From the NCBI RefSeq assembly GCF_022748595.1, contig NZ_JALDSX010000019.1:1-59422 (forward strand): 59,422 nucleotides of DNA, read 5' to 3'. Shown piece by piece: positions 19,839-29,016 of this stretch (positions within the stretch are counted from its first letter, which is position 1; the number at the start of each line of letters is the position of its first letter). The DNA is from Brevibacterium sp. ZH18. GTDB lineage: Bacteria; Actinomycetota; Actinomycetes; Actinomycetales; Brevibacteriaceae. Both the position numbers and the translations under genes were made by a program. The notes beneath the pieces were generated by a model that did not search any database, was not told the origin of the DNA, and worked only from the letters and a program-made list of their open reading frames with translations.

Positions 19839-22067
19839 ATGGCTAAAATCATTTACACGCGCACGGACGAAGCGCCGCTTCTGGCGACGTACTCACTCAA
19901 GCCGATCATCGAGGCCTTTGCGACCTCGGCAGGCGTTGAGGTCGAGACCCGCGACATCTCGCTGGCCGCGCGCGTGCTTGCGCAGTTCAACGACCGCCTG
20001 CCGGAGAACCAGCAGGTCGCCGACTCCCTGTCGGAACTGGGCGCTCTGGCTCAGACCCCTGCTGCGAACATCATCAAGCTCCCCAACATCTCCGCATCGG
20101 TGCCGCAGCTCAAGGCCACGATCGCTGAGCTGCAGGCCCAGGGCTTCGAGCTTCCTGACTACCCGGAAGAGCCTGCCACCGACGAGGAGAAGGACGTCAA
20201 GACCCGGTACGACCGCGTCAAGGGCTCGGCCGTCAACCCTGTCCTGCGTGAGGGCAACTCGGATCGCCGCGCCCCGCTGGCTGTGAAGAACTTCGCGAAG
20301 GCTCACCCCCATTCGATGGGCGATTGGTCCTCGGAGTCGAAGACCAACGTCGCGACCATGGCCTCCGGTGACTTCCGCGACAACGAGAAGTCCGTCGTCC
20401 TGCCCGCCGATGACGATCTGCAGATCCGTCTGCGTCCGGCTTCGGGCGAGACCGTCGTCCTCAAGGAATCGCTGCCCGTCCTCGCCGGCGAAGTCATCGA
20501 CGCGACGAAGATGGATGTGGCCGAACTCCACAAGTTCCTCAAGACTCAGATCGTTCGGGCCAAGGAAGAGGGCATCCTCTTCTCCGTCCACCTCAAGGCC
20601 ACGATGATGAAGGTCTCCGACCCCATCCTCTTTGGTCACGTCATCGAGGCGTTCTTCCCCGAGGTCTACGCCGAGTACGGCGCAAAGCTCGCCGAGGCGG
20701 GTCTGACCTCTGACAACGGACTGGCCGCCATCCTCGGCGGCCTCGACGCCCTTGACTCCGCCGACGCCGAGGGCGTGCGGAAGGGAATCGAGAAGGGTCT
20801 GGCCGAGGGGCCATCCCTGGCCATGGTCAACTCCGACAAGGGCATCACGAACCTCCACGTGCCCTCCGACGTCATCGTCGATGCCTCGATGCCCGCGATG
20901 ATCCGCGTCGGCGGCAAGATGTGGAACAAGGACGACAAGACCCAGGACACCCTGGCGGTCATCCCCGACTCCTCCTACGCCGGTATCTACCAGGCCGTGA
21001 TCGAGGACTGCCGCGTCAACGGCGCCTTCGACCCGACCACGATGGGCACCGTTCCCAACGTCGGCCTCATGGCGCAGAAGGCCGAAGAGTACGGCAGCCA
21101 CGACAAGACCTTCGAGATCGCCCAGGACGGCGTCGTCGAGGTCGTCAACTCGGCCGGCGAGGTTCTGCTGTCCCACGACGTCACCGCCGGTGACATCTGG
21201 CGCGCCTGCCAGACCAAGGACATCCCGGTCCGCGACTGGGTCAAGCTCGCCGTCACCCGCGCCCGCCTCTCCGACACCCCGGCTGTGTTCTGGCTCGACG
21301 AGACCCGCGCTCACGACAACCAGCTGCGTGCCAAGGTCGAGGAGTACCTCGTCGAACACGACACCGAGGGCCTCGACATCCGCATCATGAACCCGGTCGA
21401 CGCGACGAAGTTCTCGATCGAGCGCATCCGCGAAGGCAAGGACACCATCTCGGTGACCGGTAACGTCCTGCGCGACTACAACACGGACCTGTTCCCGATC
21501 CTCGAACTGGGCACCTCGGCGAAGATGCTCTCCGTCGTTCCGCTCATCGCGGGCGGCGGACTGTTCGAGACCGGTGCCGGCGGCTCCGCACCGAAGCACG
21601 TCCAGCAGCTCGTCGAGGAGAACCACCTGCGCTGGGACTCCCTCGGTGAGTTCCTCGCCCTGGCCGAGTCGTTCCGCCACGAGTTCAACGTCCACGGAAA
21701 CGACCGTGCCGGAGTCCTCGCAGACACACTTGACGCGGCGACCGGCAAGTTCCTCGAGGAGAACAAGTCGCCTTCGCGCAAGGTCGGCGAGATCGACAAC
21801 CGCGGCAGCCACTTCTACCTGACCCTCTACTGGGCGCAGGAGCTGGCGAAGCAGACCTCTGACGAGCGTCTGGCCGCCGCCATCTCCCCTGTTGCCGAAC
21901 TGCTCGAGAAGAACGCTGAGAAGATCTCGGCAGAACTCCTCGAGGTGCAGGGACAGCCCGTCGATCTGGGTGGCTACTACTACCCGGACGAGGACAAGCT
22001 CTCGGCTGCGATGCGTCCGTCGTCGACGCTCAACGAGATCATCGCGACCCTGAGCGAGAAGGTCTGA
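19839..22067 (+). CDS. icd: Isocitrate dehydrogenase, NADP, monomeric
   Basis: Oxidatively decarboxylates isocitrate to 2-oxoglutarate with NADP in the TCA cycle. The 742-residue size and sequence ([18 protein letters not shown] at the N-terminus, [33 protein letters not shown]) identify the monomeric IDH-II class typical of corynebacteria and Micrococcales. I take the ATG at 19839 because homologues begin with this MxKIIYT context; a GTG at 19821 in frame is possible. A TAAGAT hexamer at 19791 may be the -10 element. The gene ends just before a large hairpin that also holds the next gene's promoter. Confidence 0.97.
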   Translation: MAKIIYTRTDEAPLLATYSLKPIIEAFATSAGVEVETRDISLAARVLAQFNDRLPENQQVADSLSELGALAQTPAANIIKLPNISASVPQLKATIAELQAQGFELPDYPEEPATDEEKDVKTRYDRVKGSAVNPVLREGNSDRRAPLAVKNFAKAHPHSMGDWSSESKTNVATMASGDFRDNEKSVVLPADDDLQIRLRPASGETVVLKESLPVLAGEVIDATKMDVAELHKFLKTQIVRAKEEGILFSVHLKATMMKVSDPILFGHVIEAFFPEVYAEYGAKLAEAGLTSDNGLAAILGGLDALDSADAEGVRKGIEKGLAEGPSLAMVNSDKGITNLHVPSDVIVDASMPAMIRVGGKMWNKDDKTQDTLAVIPDSSYAGIYQAVIEDCRVNGAFDPTTMGTVPNVGLMAQKAEEYGSHDKTFEIAQDGVVEVVNSAGEVLLSHDVTAGDIWRACQTKDIPVRDWVKLAVTRARLSDTPAVFWLDETRAHDNQLRAKVEEYLVEHDTEGLDIRIMNPVDATKFSIERIREGKDTISVTGNVLRDYNTDLFPILELGTSAKMLSVVPLIAGGGLFETGAGGSAPKHVQQLVEENHLRWDSLGEFLALAESFRHEFNVHGNDRAGVLADTLDAATGKFLEENKSPSRKVGEIDNRGSHFYLTLYWAQELAKQTSDERLAAAISPVAELLEKNAEKISAELLEVQGQPVDLGGYYYPDEDKLSAAMRPSSTLNEIIATLSEKV

Positions 22068-22101
22068 CCTTCTCCCCCATCACACGCGACTGATCACCTG
22101 A

Positions 22102-22138
22102 CTCATGCGCCCATCAGCGACTATGATGGGCGCATGAG
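22102..22138 (+). terminator. icd terminator hairpin overlapping next start
   Basis: The 15-mer CTCATGCGCCCATCA (22102-22116) is perfectly complementary to 22124-22138 with a 7-nt loop. It lies 34 nt after the icd stop and is the obvious icd terminator, but its right arm contains the ATG of the next gene (22134) and its loop and arm contain that gene's -10 hexamer. Confidence 0.7.
22122..22127 (+). promoter_or_regulatory. Leaderless -10 inside the icd hairpin
   Basis: TATGAT ends 6 nt before the ATG at 22134. A CTGACT -35-like hexamer at 22098-22103 gives an 18-bp spacer. A leaderless transcript would start in the right arm and lack the left arm, so the hairpin could not form on it. Confidence 0.6.
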
Positions 22139-22550
22139 CACTCATGACCCCCGGGGCGAATCCCAGACGCCCGAAGAGCTGTTGGCCGAAACCCAGACCG
22201 CGCTCGACGACGACGCCCCGAATACCGGGAGCACCCGCGAGGTCGAGCCGACTCCCACCGGCAGAGGCACCGATCTGCCTGCAACCAAGGGCGGTTCGGG
22301 AATGTCGGCCGGGATGTGGGCCTCCCTCATCCTCGGCGCCGTCATCGTCGTCCTGCTCCTCATCTTCATCGTGCAGAACAATGTCCCCGCGAGCTTCGAG
22401 TACTTCGGCTGGCAGTTCGAGCTGCCGCTCGGAGTAGCCATGCTCTTCGCCGCCATCGGCGGCATCCTCATCGCCGGAATCATCGGCTCGGTGCGCATCT
22501 TCGTCCTCAGCCGCAAACTCAAGAAGATCAACAAGGCTCTGGGCCGCTGA
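22134..22550 (+). CDS. LapA-like (DUF1049) membrane protein
   Basis: A 138-residue protein with an acidic, Thr/Pro-rich disordered N-terminus (about 55 residues), then two membrane helices (about 58-80 and 95-118) that match the LapA domain, including the usual FIVQNN after the first helix and a basic SRKLKKINKAL tail. LapA domain proteins act in envelope/lipopolysaccharide assembly in Gram-negatives; the role in actinobacteria is unknown. The start codon is in the right arm of the icd hairpin and has no Shine-Dalgarno; the TATGAT hexamer suggests a leaderless mRNA. The next gene follows after 3 nt. Confidence 0.85.
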   Translation: MSTHDPRGESQTPEELLAETQTALDDDAPNTGSTREVEPTPTGRGTDLPATKGGSGMSAGMWASLILGAVIVVLLLIFIVQNNVPASFEYFGWQFELPLGVAMLFAAIGGILIAGIIGSVRIFVLSRKLKKINKALGR

Positions 22551-22553
22551 TCA

Positions 22554-23198
22554 ATGGCGCATCACCCCAGTTTCACTGTTCTGCCCACGTCGCTGGACGC
22601 CGATCTGATCCTCGCCGACACTGCGGCTGATGCTGAGTGGGCGCGCACAGATCTCTCCACACTCACCGAGCAGGAGAAGAACCATGCCGCCGAGTTCGAG
22701 CCCGATGCCGGCGCCATCTGGGTTGCCGGTCGAGTGATCCTGCGCCACGTGCTCGGCGCGCATCTCGACCAGGATCCGGCAGGCATCGAGATCCGTCTTG
22801 ATTCGGCAGGCAAGCCGCGCATCGCAGAGTGCGAATTCTCCGTCACGCGGGCCCGACGACTCGTGCTCGTGGCGGTGTCCGAGGATCCCGTCGGCGTCGA
22901 TCTCGAGGCCGTTCCCTCACACGACGTGGCCGCCGAGGCGATGGCACTGCTGCACCCGAAGGAGCAGTCGGATCTCGCAGAGGTCGACGACTCCCGACTG
23001 GCCGAGGACTTCGTGCGTGTCTGGGCCCGTAAAGAAGCCTTCCTCAAGGCGCTGAGCACTGGGCTGGCCCGCGACCCGGGAATGGACTACATCGGCGCAG
23101 CGGTCTCCCCTGCCTCACCGCATCCAGATGTCGACATCCATGATGTCGAGTCAGGAATCCCTGAAGGCTATCGGGCCGCGATCGCGTTCAATCGCTGA
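22554..23198 (+). CDS. 4'-phosphopantetheinyl transferase
   Basis: Transfers phosphopantetheine from CoA to carrier proteins. The Mg-binding PVGVDLEAV and RVWARKEAFLKA motifs of the Sfp/AcpT-like superfamily are intact; the usual SHS of the upstream motif reads FSVTRARRL, a notable change at a CoA-contacting position. Length (214) fits the Sfp class. It starts 3 nt after the LapA gene and is probably cotranscribed with it. No polyketide or peptide synthetase lies in the window, so its client carrier protein is elsewhere. Converges with the small membrane-protein gene. Confidence 0.85.
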   Translation: MAHHPSFTVLPTSLDADLILADTAADAEWARTDLSTLTEQEKNHAAEFEPDAGAIWVAGRVILRHVLGAHLDQDPAGIEIRLDSAGKPRIAECEFSVTRARRLVLVAVSEDPVGVDLEAVPSHDVAAEAMALLHPKEQSDLAEVDDSRLAEDFVRVWARKEAFLKALSTGLARDPGMDYIGAAVSPASPHPDVDIHDVESGIPEGYRAAIAFNR

Positions 23199-23205
23199 CG
23201 GCACT

Positions 23206-23583
23206 TCACTGCTCGTCGCCGAAATCCGGGCCGTTCGCGCCCGTCGTGAACACGATGGCGATGGCCAGTGAGCCCAGGCCGACGTAGCCGAACCACACAT
23301 AGCCCGCTGCCGGGTTGTTCGCGATTGCGAGGATGATCGCGGCGATCGTCACGAGCACCCACAGCCCGTCGAAGGCCATCGGATACTTCAGGAATCTCTT
23401 CTCCCCACGGCTGACCCCATAGGAGATCTCTGTGGCGGAGCTGAGGAAGAGCATCACAGCAACGCCGATGACCAGCCACCTCGGAGCGAGGAAGAATGCC
23501 TCCAGAGCGGGCACCGTCGCACAGACTGCGACGGCAATGAGCATTTTGATGACGCCATCGGCGACGAATCGGGACTTCATCAT
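23206..23583 (-). CDS. Small 4-TM membrane protein
   Basis: A 125-residue protein with four predicted membrane helices (about 12-31, 35-50, 70-88, 92-112) and an acidic C-terminus. I do not recognise the family. Its start overlaps the stop of the MocR regulator gene by 4 nt (ATGA), so the two are translationally coupled. Placement after a B6-pathway regulator invites the idea of a vitamer transporter, but the protein is small and this is speculation. Confidence 0.7.
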   Translation of the reverse strand: MMKSRFVADGVIKMLIAVAVCATVPALEAFFLAPRWLVIGVAVMLFLSSATEISYGVSRGEKRFLKYPMAFDGLWVLVTIAAIILAIANNPAAGYVWFGYVGLGSLAIAIVFTTGANGPDFGDEQ

Positions 23584-24980
23584 GATTCGATCCTACCCAG
23601 CAGCCGCTGCAGGGTTCCCAGCGCCCGCCGCAGCACCTGTGTCTCCACATTCGAGTGGGCGATGACCAGGCCGTGTCTGACGTCGCCGTCCCCCGCCCAC
23701 CCGGCGGCCAGCGAAGCGACGAGGATCCCCTGCTCGGCGAGCTCGTGGCGCAGACTGCCTGCCCGACCCTCCTCCAGCTCGATGACGAGCGTGCGGCCTT
23801 CGTGGACGAGCCCCGGAATCGGACCGACATCGGCCACGACCGCCTCGGCGGCCCGGAGCCTGCGGCGCCCGCGCGAGATCCTGCGGCGCAGTCCCCCGGA
23901 ACTCAGGTAGGACGCGATCGCGGTCTGCATGACCGGCGAGAATGCGGGACCCAACGCTGTGCGCATCTGTGCCAGACGGGGGCCGATCTCGCCGTGGGCG
24001 ATGATGTAGCCGGTCGACACTGCCGAGGTCAGTAGGGTCGAGAACGTGCCGATGTGGACGACCTGGGCCGCGGAATCCGTGGACACGGCGAGGTCGAAGA
24101 GCGTCGGAACGACCGTGCGGGTATAGCGGGCTTCGGTGTCGTAGTCGTCCTCAATGACGATGACGTCGTTGCGCGCCGCCCATTCGAGGAGTCTGACCCG
24201 CCGGTCGATGGGCATCGTCGTCCCGTGCGGGAACTGGTGGTTGGGTGTCACGACGACGGCTCCGACGCTGCCTCGAGCAGGGTCGGCGGAGGCATCGAGG
24301 GGGACGAGCTCACGGTCGGTCATGGCTTGGCGCAGACCCGGGAACCCGGGGTTCTCCACGCCGATGGCACCCGCTATCCCAGTCGTCAGCAGCAGTCTCA
24401 GTCCGTCACGGGAGCCGCTGGTGAGGATGATGTCGTCGGGGTCGACGGTCATTCCGCGGGTCAGGCGCAGATGGTCGGCGATGGCCCATCTGGCACCCGG
24501 CTGGCCGAGCGGGTCGATGGCACCTGTGTCCGTGTCGAGGGAATCGCGCCAGGCTCTGCGGAAGGCCGGTTCGCGCAGCGGATCGTCACCGCCGAAGCCG
24601 GGACGCAGGTCGATGAAGCTGCGCAGGCGCCGCCTCGGTGCAGCCGGTGTGCGCATCCCCGGATTGCGCGTGCGCGGGGTGCTCGGCAGGTCGGGATTGA
24701 CTCGGGTGGCCGATCGTTCGGCGCTTACGAGGAAGCCTTCCACGACCAGTTGGGCGTAGGCAGTCTCCACGGTTCCGCGGGACACTTGGAGGTGCGAGGC
24801 CAGACGTCTGCTTGAGGGCACCGGCTCGTCGGGCCGCACTGCCCCGGCCGCGATGAGGCGCCGGATCTCCGCCACCAGCTGGTCAGGCAGCGGAGCCGAG
24901 GCGTCCCTGTCGATGTGAATCGGCAGGGCGATCCCGTCGGCGCGTGGCAGTGCCGGTTCTGTGGGAGGGGACGATGACAT
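23580..24980 (-). CDS. pdxR: MocR-family regulator (PdxR-like), PLP Lys replaced
   Basis: GntR-type winged helix (about 25-85: LPDQLVAEIRRLI, then VPSSRRLASHLQVSRGTVETAY) fused to a fold-type I aminotransferase domain, 466 residues. Divergent orientation from pdxS makes it the likely PLP-sensing activator of pdxST. The aminotransferase part keeps TPNHQFPHGTTMP and the IEDDYDTE aspartate, but the segment that should be GTFSK reads GTFST: T315 (codon ACC, 24036-24038) replaces the lysine that makes the PLP Schiff base in MocR proteins such as GabR. The ATG at 24980 is preceded by TATGAT at 6 nt; the frame stays open to a TTG at 25001, which I reject. Confidence 0.88.
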   Translation of the reverse strand: MSSSPPTEPALPRADGIALPIHIDRDASAPLPDQLVAEIRRLIAAGAVRPDEPVPSSRRLASHLQVSRGTVETAYAQLVVEGFLVSAERSATRVNPDLPSTPRTRNPGMRTPAAPRRRLRSFIDLRPGFGGDDPLREPAFRRAWRDSLDTDTGAIDPLGQPGARWAIADHLRLTRGMTVDPDDIILTSGSRDGLRLLLTTGIAGAIGVENPGFPGLRQAMTDRELVPLDASADPARGSVGAVVVTPNHQFPHGTTMPIDRRVRLLEWAARNDVIVIEDDYDTEARYTRTVVPTLFDLAVSTDSAAQVVHIGTFSTLLTSAVSTGYIIAHGEIGPRLAQMRTALGPAFSPVMQTAIASYLSSGGLRRRISRGRRRLRAAEAVVADVGPIPGLVHEGRTLVIELEEGRAGSLRHELAEQGILVASLAAGWAGDGDVRHGLVIAHSNVETQVLRRALGTLQRLLGRIES

Positions 24981-24986
24981 GAATCG

Positions 24987-24992
24987 ATCATA
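24987..24992 (-). promoter_or_regulatory. Leaderless -10 of pdxR
   Basis: TATGAT on the minus strand, 6 nt before the ATG at 24980. It directly adjoins the CTGGC repeat at 24993, so a protein bound there would block it. Confidence 0.55.
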
Positions 24993-25023
24993 CTGGCCCA
25001 AAACTTTTCATGTTTTCTGGCAC
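24993..25023. promoter_or_regulatory. Candidate PdxR operator in the pdxR-pdxS gap
   Basis: Two direct copies of CTGGC (CTGGCCC at 24993-24999 and CTGGCAC at 25017-25023) are spaced 24 bp apart in the 111-bp divergent gap. The first touches the pdxR -10 and the second lies just upstream of the poor -35 region of pdxS (-10-like TAATCT at 25047-25052). Direct repeats in such divergent gaps are the usual MocR operator layout; the assignment is inference. Confidence 0.4.
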
Positions 25024-25091
25024 TGCGAATGAGCCACATGCCGATCTAATCTGAAGTGACACGGCACTCACGCTCTACGGAAAGCACGACA

Positions 25092-25973
25092 ATGACTCAG
25101 ACACAGACTCTTCTCAACACCGGCCTGGCACAGATGCTCAAGGGCGGCGTCATCATGGACGTCGTCAACGCGGAGCAGGCGAAGATCGCCGAGGAAGCCG
25201 GAGCGTCCGCGGTTATGGCCCTCGAACGCGTCCCGGCCGACATCCGTTCCCAGGGCGGCGTGGCACGGATGAGCGATCCTGATCTCATCGACTCGATCAT
25301 CGAATCGGTATCGATCCCGGTCATGGCCAAGGCCCGCATCGGGCACTTCGTCGAGGCGCAGATCCTCGAGACCCTCGGCGTCGACTACATCGACGAGTCC
25401 GAGGTGCTCTCCCCCGCTGACTTCGTCAACCACATCGACAAGTCCGTCTTCACCGTTCCGTTCGTCTGTGGGGCGACGAACCTCGGCGAGGCGCTGCGCC
25501 GCATCACGGAAGGCGCGTCGATGATTCGTTCGAAGGGCGAGGCCGGCACCGGGGATGTGTCCGAGGCGATGCGCCATCTGCGCACGATCAACTCGGAGAT
25601 CCGGGCGCTGAGTGTTAAGAGCGAGGACGAACTCTACGTCGCGGCCAAGGAACATGCGGCTCCGTACCAGCTGATCAAGCAGGTGGCGAGCCTCGGCCGG
25701 CTCCCTGTCGTGACCTTCGTCGCCGGCGGCATCGCGACCCCTGCCGACGCGGCCATGATGATGCAGCTCGGCGCCGACGGCGTCTTCGTCGGATCGGGCA
25801 TCTTCAAGTCCGGCAATCCTGAGGCCCGCGCCAAGGCCATCGTCGAGGCTACGACGCATTTCGATGATTCGGCCGTTGTGGCCAAGGCCTCCCGCGGCCT
25901 CGGTGAGGCGATGGTCGGCATCAATGTCGCCGATGTGCCGGCACCCCACCGTCTGGCCGAACGCGGATGGTGA
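25092..25973 (+). CDS. pdxS: Pyridoxal 5'-phosphate synthase subunit PdxS
   Basis: Synthase subunit of the DXP-independent vitamin B6 pathway, making PLP from ribose 5-phosphate, glyceraldehyde 3-phosphate and ammonia. D23 (GVIMDVVN) and the ribose-binding lysine K80 ([10 protein letters not shown]) are present, as is the phosphate loop and [11 protein letters not shown] with the second lysine. The 293-residue chain from the ATG at 25092 has GGAAAG 7 nt upstream; the 12 codons before it are not conserved. It overlaps pdxT by 7 nt. Confidence 0.98.
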   Translation: MTQTQTLLNTGLAQMLKGGVIMDVVNAEQAKIAEEAGASAVMALERVPADIRSQGGVARMSDPDLIDSIIESVSIPVMAKARIGHFVEAQILETLGVDYIDESEVLSPADFVNHIDKSVFTVPFVCGATNLGEALRRITEGASMIRSKGEAGTGDVSEAMRHLRTINSEIRALSVKSEDELYVAAKEHAAPYQLIKQVASLGRLPVVTFVAGGIATPADAAMMMQLGADGVFVGSGIFKSGNPEARAKAIVEATTHFDDSAVVAKASRGLGEAMVGINVADVPAPHRLAERGW

Positions 25974-26551
25974 GAGTCGGCGTCCTCAGCCTCCAGGGGG
26001 CCTTCCGGGAGCACCTCGGTGCTCTCGACTCCCTGGGGGTTGAGACCCGCAAGGTCACCACGCCCGAGCATCTCGACGGCTTGGATGCCATCATTTTGCC
26101 GGGCGGGGAATCGCCGGCCATGGTGCGCATCGCCGCGGGGACGGGACTCTTCCCGCTCCTCCGGAACCGGATCAGTGCAGGACTTCCCGTGTTCGGCACG
26201 TGCGCGGGCCTCATTCTCTTAGCGGATCGACTCACGGACGATTCGCTGGATGGGTTCGACCGCCTCGGCGGCCTTGATGTTCTGGTCGAGCGCAATGCCT
26301 ACGGCAGGCAGCGCGAGTCGTTCGTCGCAGAGCTTGAGATCTCCGGCTTCGATGAGCCGTTCCCCGGGACGTTCATCCGGGCCCCGCAGATCATGGAGGT
26401 CGGGGATGGTATCGAGATCCTCGCCAGTGACCAGGGCCGGCCTGTGCTGGTGAGACAGGGCGGCATCTGGGGTGCGAGCTTCCACCCCGAGCTCGGTCAG
26501 GACATGCGGATCCACGAAGAATTCCTGCACAGCCTCGCATCTGCTGTGTAA
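25967..26551 (+). CDS. pdxT: Pyridoxal 5'-phosphate synthase glutaminase PdxT
   Basis: Class I glutaminase that supplies ammonia to PdxS. The triad is visible: C79 in [12 protein letters not shown]173 and E175 in SFHPELG; PGGES near 46-50 is the oxyanion region. 194 residues, normal. It overlaps the end of pdxS by 7 nt, which ensures stoichiometric production of the 12+12 complex. Followed closely by the HerA-like ATPase gene, whose start is only 10 nt beyond the pdxT stop. Confidence 0.97.
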   Translation: MVRVGVLSLQGAFREHLGALDSLGVETRKVTTPEHLDGLDAIILPGGESPAMVRIAAGTGLFPLLRNRISAGLPVFGTCAGLILLADRLTDDSLDGFDRLGGLDVLVERNAYGRQRESFVAELEISGFDEPFPGTFIRAPQIMEVGDGIEILASDQGRPVLVRQGGIWGASFHPELGQDMRIHEEFLHSLASAV

Positions 26552-26561
26552 AGATTGGCAC

Positions 26562-28094
26562 ATGACAACTGAGGCATTGCAGATACTCAAGTCCGGCTAT
26601 TCGTTCGATGCTCCGACCTTGGAGTTGGGGGTGGCCCTCAACGAGGGCGAACCCTCCAAGGACACTCCGATCTCGATCCCACTGTCCATGCTCAATCGCC
26701 ACGGCCTCGTCGCCGGCGCCACCGGCACGGGCAAGACCGTGACCCTGCAGGTGCTGGCCGAGCAGCTCTCGCGCGCCGGCGTGCCGGTCTTCGCCTCTGA
26801 CATCAAGGGCGACCTGTCGGGAATCGGCGCTGAGGGTGTTGCATCGGACAAGCTGGGCAAGAGGCTCGAGGCTGCCGGCCAGGAGTGGTCGGCGTCGGCG
26901 AATCCCACTGAGTTCTACACGCTCGGCGAGTCGGGGCTGGGCACTCCGCTGCGGGCGACCGTGACGTCGTTCGGACCGATCCTGCTGTCGAAGGTCCTCG
27001 AACTCAATGACACGCAGGAGTCCGTGCTCTCCTTGGTCTTCCACTACGCGGACACTGCGGGCTTGGCACTGCTCGACCTCTCCGATCTCAAGGCCGTGCT
27101 CAACTTCCTCACCTCCGATGAGGGCAAGTCAGACCTCGATGGCATCGGCGGCGCCTCGAAGGCGACTGTCGGAGTCATCCTCCGCAAGATCGCCGAGCTC
27201 TCCGCCCAGGGCGGGGACGTCTTCTTCGGCGAACCGGAGTTCGACACTTCTGATCTTCTGCGTCTCGACGACAATGGCGCGGGCATCGTCTCGGTTCTCG
27301 AGCTGCAGAAGCTGGGCCAGTCCCCTGCACTGTTCTCGACGTTCCTCATGTGGCTGCTGGCCGACCTGTTCCAGGACCTGCCTGAGGTCGGCGATGCGGA
27401 CAAGCCATCGCTCGTGTTCTTCTTCGACGAGGCTCACCTGCTCTTCGCCGATGCGTCGAAGGCATTCCTGCAGTCTGTGACGCAGACCGTGAGGCTCATC
27501 CGCTCGAAGGGCGTGGGCGTCTTCTTCGTCACGCAGACCCCGAAGGACGTCCCCGAGGATGTCCTCGCGCAGTTGGGCTCGCGGATCCAGCATCAGCTGC
27601 GGGCGCATACACCCAATGATGCGAAGGCGCTCAAGGCCACGGTGCAGACGTTCCCGAAGTCCGGCTACGACCTCGAGGAGCTGCTGACGTCGCTGGGAAT
27701 CGGCGAGGCAGTTGTGACCGTCATGGATCCTGATGGTGCGCCCACCCCGGTGGCGCCGACGCGGATGCGTGCGCCGGAGTCGAAGATGGGACCGATGGCC
27801 GAGGACGAGATCAAGGCCGCAGTGGCCGCGTCCCCGCAGCAGGCGAAGTACGGCACGGCGATCGACAATGAGTCGGCCCGAGAGATCCTTACGAAGCGCC
27901 TCGAGTCCGGTGCAGCCGCACACGAGGAGGAGCAGGACGCTCCAGCACCGCGCTCGGAATCGTCGAAGAAGGAGCCTGAGGATGAGAGCATGATCTCGCA
28001 GGTCGTGAAGTCCTCGGCGTTCAAGCAGTTCACCCGTACCGCTGTCCGCGAGATCACCCGCGGGCTCTTCGGCACCTCGCGGCGCCGGAGGTAG
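26562..28094 (+). CDS. HerA-like ATPase (DUF853 family)
   Basis: A 510-residue P-loop ATPase of the HerA/FtsK-like DUF853 family. Walker A GATGTGKT is at residues 52-59 and Walker B LVFFFDEAHLLF near 285; a VGVFFVTQTPKDVPEDVL sensor segment follows. The C-terminus is a charged, low-complexity tail ending in a basic RRRR-type cluster. Members are hexameric DNA or protein translocases of unresolved function. I start at the ATG at 26562, since the longer open frame only re-reads the end of pdxT. No good Shine-Dalgarno; an AAAGAT hexamer 6 nt upstream is a weak leaderless candidate. Its 3' end overlaps the convergent lipid-kinase gene by 41 nt. Confidence 0.88.
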   Translation: MTTEALQILKSGYSFDAPTLELGVALNEGEPSKDTPISIPLSMLNRHGLVAGATGTGKTVTLQVLAEQLSRAGVPVFASDIKGDLSGIGAEGVASDKLGKRLEAAGQEWSASANPTEFYTLGESGLGTPLRATVTSFGPILLSKVLELNDTQESVLSLVFHYADTAGLALLDLSDLKAVLNFLTSDEGKSDLDGIGGASKATVGVILRKIAELSAQGGDVFFGEPEFDTSDLLRLDDNGAGIVSVLELQKLGQSPALFSTFLMWLLADLFQDLPEVGDADKPSLVFFFDEAHLLFADASKAFLQSVTQTVRLIRSKGVGVFFVTQTPKDVPEDVLAQLGSRIQHQLRAHTPNDAKALKATVQTFPKSGYDLEELLTSLGIGEAVVTVMDPDGAPTPVAPTRMRAPESKMGPMAEDEIKAAVAASPQQAKYGTAIDNESAREILTKRLESGAAAHEEEQDAPAPRSESSKKEPEDESMISQVVKSSAFKQFTRTAVREITRGLFGTSRRRR

Positions 28095-29004
28095 CCAGCA
28101 GTATCGTCAGCCGCAGAGTTCCCGCTCGGATCCGCATCTCCCGACAGTCGCCGATGAGGTCACCGTCGAGGTGTGCGGGTGCCGGGACCTCGAGCCTGAT
28201 CGTGGCTTCGGGCGCCGTCCAGTAGTGCAGAGCCGGATTGTCCGCGTGACGACGGCTGAGTCCGTCAATCGCAATCCGAGCCCAATCGCCGAGGCGGCTG
28301 CCCGGTTCGCCCACGTCCACGGTGAGGAATTCGAAGTCGTCTCGCACCACCTCGGCGGAGGGGAAGACCGAGATCGGCCCGGCGGGATGAGACACCTTCG
28401 ATGCCATCACCGACCACACCTCCGAGGTCTGCCCGTCAATGGTCAGGGTGATGGTGGGGGCGAGAAGGGCTCTCGCCCCGCCCCGGACATAGCCGAGCAG
28501 TCCGGGTCCGCTGCCGTGGCCGCCGACGGCCCGGGCGTCTCCTCCGATGCCTGACATGGACAGGAAATGGCAGCGCTGTCGGTGCCCGTCGGCGTTCAGG
28601 ACGTCTACTTCGTTGACGGCCACGTCGACGGTGCGAAGTTCGTCGAATGTGCTGACAGCACCGATGCAAGCCTCCACTGCGTGCCGCACCGATCCGGCGC
28701 CGACATGCCGCGCCAGCACATTGGCGGTGCCGGTCGGAATCACCATCGTCGGGATGTCGGCGGCGGCGAGCACCGGAGCGATTGCGCGCAGAGTGCCATC
28801 CCCGCCGAGGACGATCACGAGGTCAGCACCCCAGGCGACCAGTGCACGGGCCTGCTCAGCGCCGGCCGATGCACGAGTGGTCGAGATGCTGCGGTACCTG
28901 ATGTGCTCACGCCTCAGGGTTGGAACGAGCCATGAATACGCACGGCGGCTTCGGGCATGCTTCGGATTGACGACGATCCCGACTCTCAACTGACTGTCTC
29001 TCAC
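28054..29004 (-). CDS. Diacylglycerol kinase family protein
   Basis: Lipid kinase-like protein of 316 residues. The nucleotide-binding motif GGDGT is at 67-71, then PTGTANVLARH, followed by the beta-sandwich C-terminal domain. The family phosphorylates diacylglycerol, sphingosine or related lipids at the membrane face. The start is a GTG at 29004, 12 nt downstream of the AlkZ-like gene, so the two are likely cotranscribed. The last 14 codons overlap the convergent HerA-like gene. Confidence 0.88.
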   Translation of the reverse strand: MRDSQLRVGIVVNPKHARSRRAYSWLVPTLRREHIRYRSISTTRASAGAEQARALVAWGADLVIVLGGDGTLRAIAPVLAAADIPTMVIPTGTANVLARHVGAGSVRHAVEACIGAVSTFDELRTVDVAVNEVDVLNADGHRQRCHFLSMSGIGGDARAVGGHGSGPGLLGYVRGGARALLAPTITLTIDGQTSEVWSVMASKVSHPAGPISVFPSAEVVRDDFEFLTVDVGEPGSRLGDWARIAIDGLSRRHADNPALHYWTAPEATIRLEVPAPAHLDGDLIGDCREMRIRAGTLRLTILLATSGAARCRRARG

Positions 29005-29016
29005 CTGATCACGTCC

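Noticed and set aside
19893..21812. 639-codon minus-strand open frame
   Set aside because: Antisense to icd, which is a full-length well-conserved enzyme; product is Val/Asp/Gly-rich shadow sequence.
26550..26555. Leaderless -10 (AAAGAT) for the HerA-like gene
   Set aside because: First position does not match TANNNT and the gene may simply be cotranscribed with pdxT; left out of the set of thirteen.
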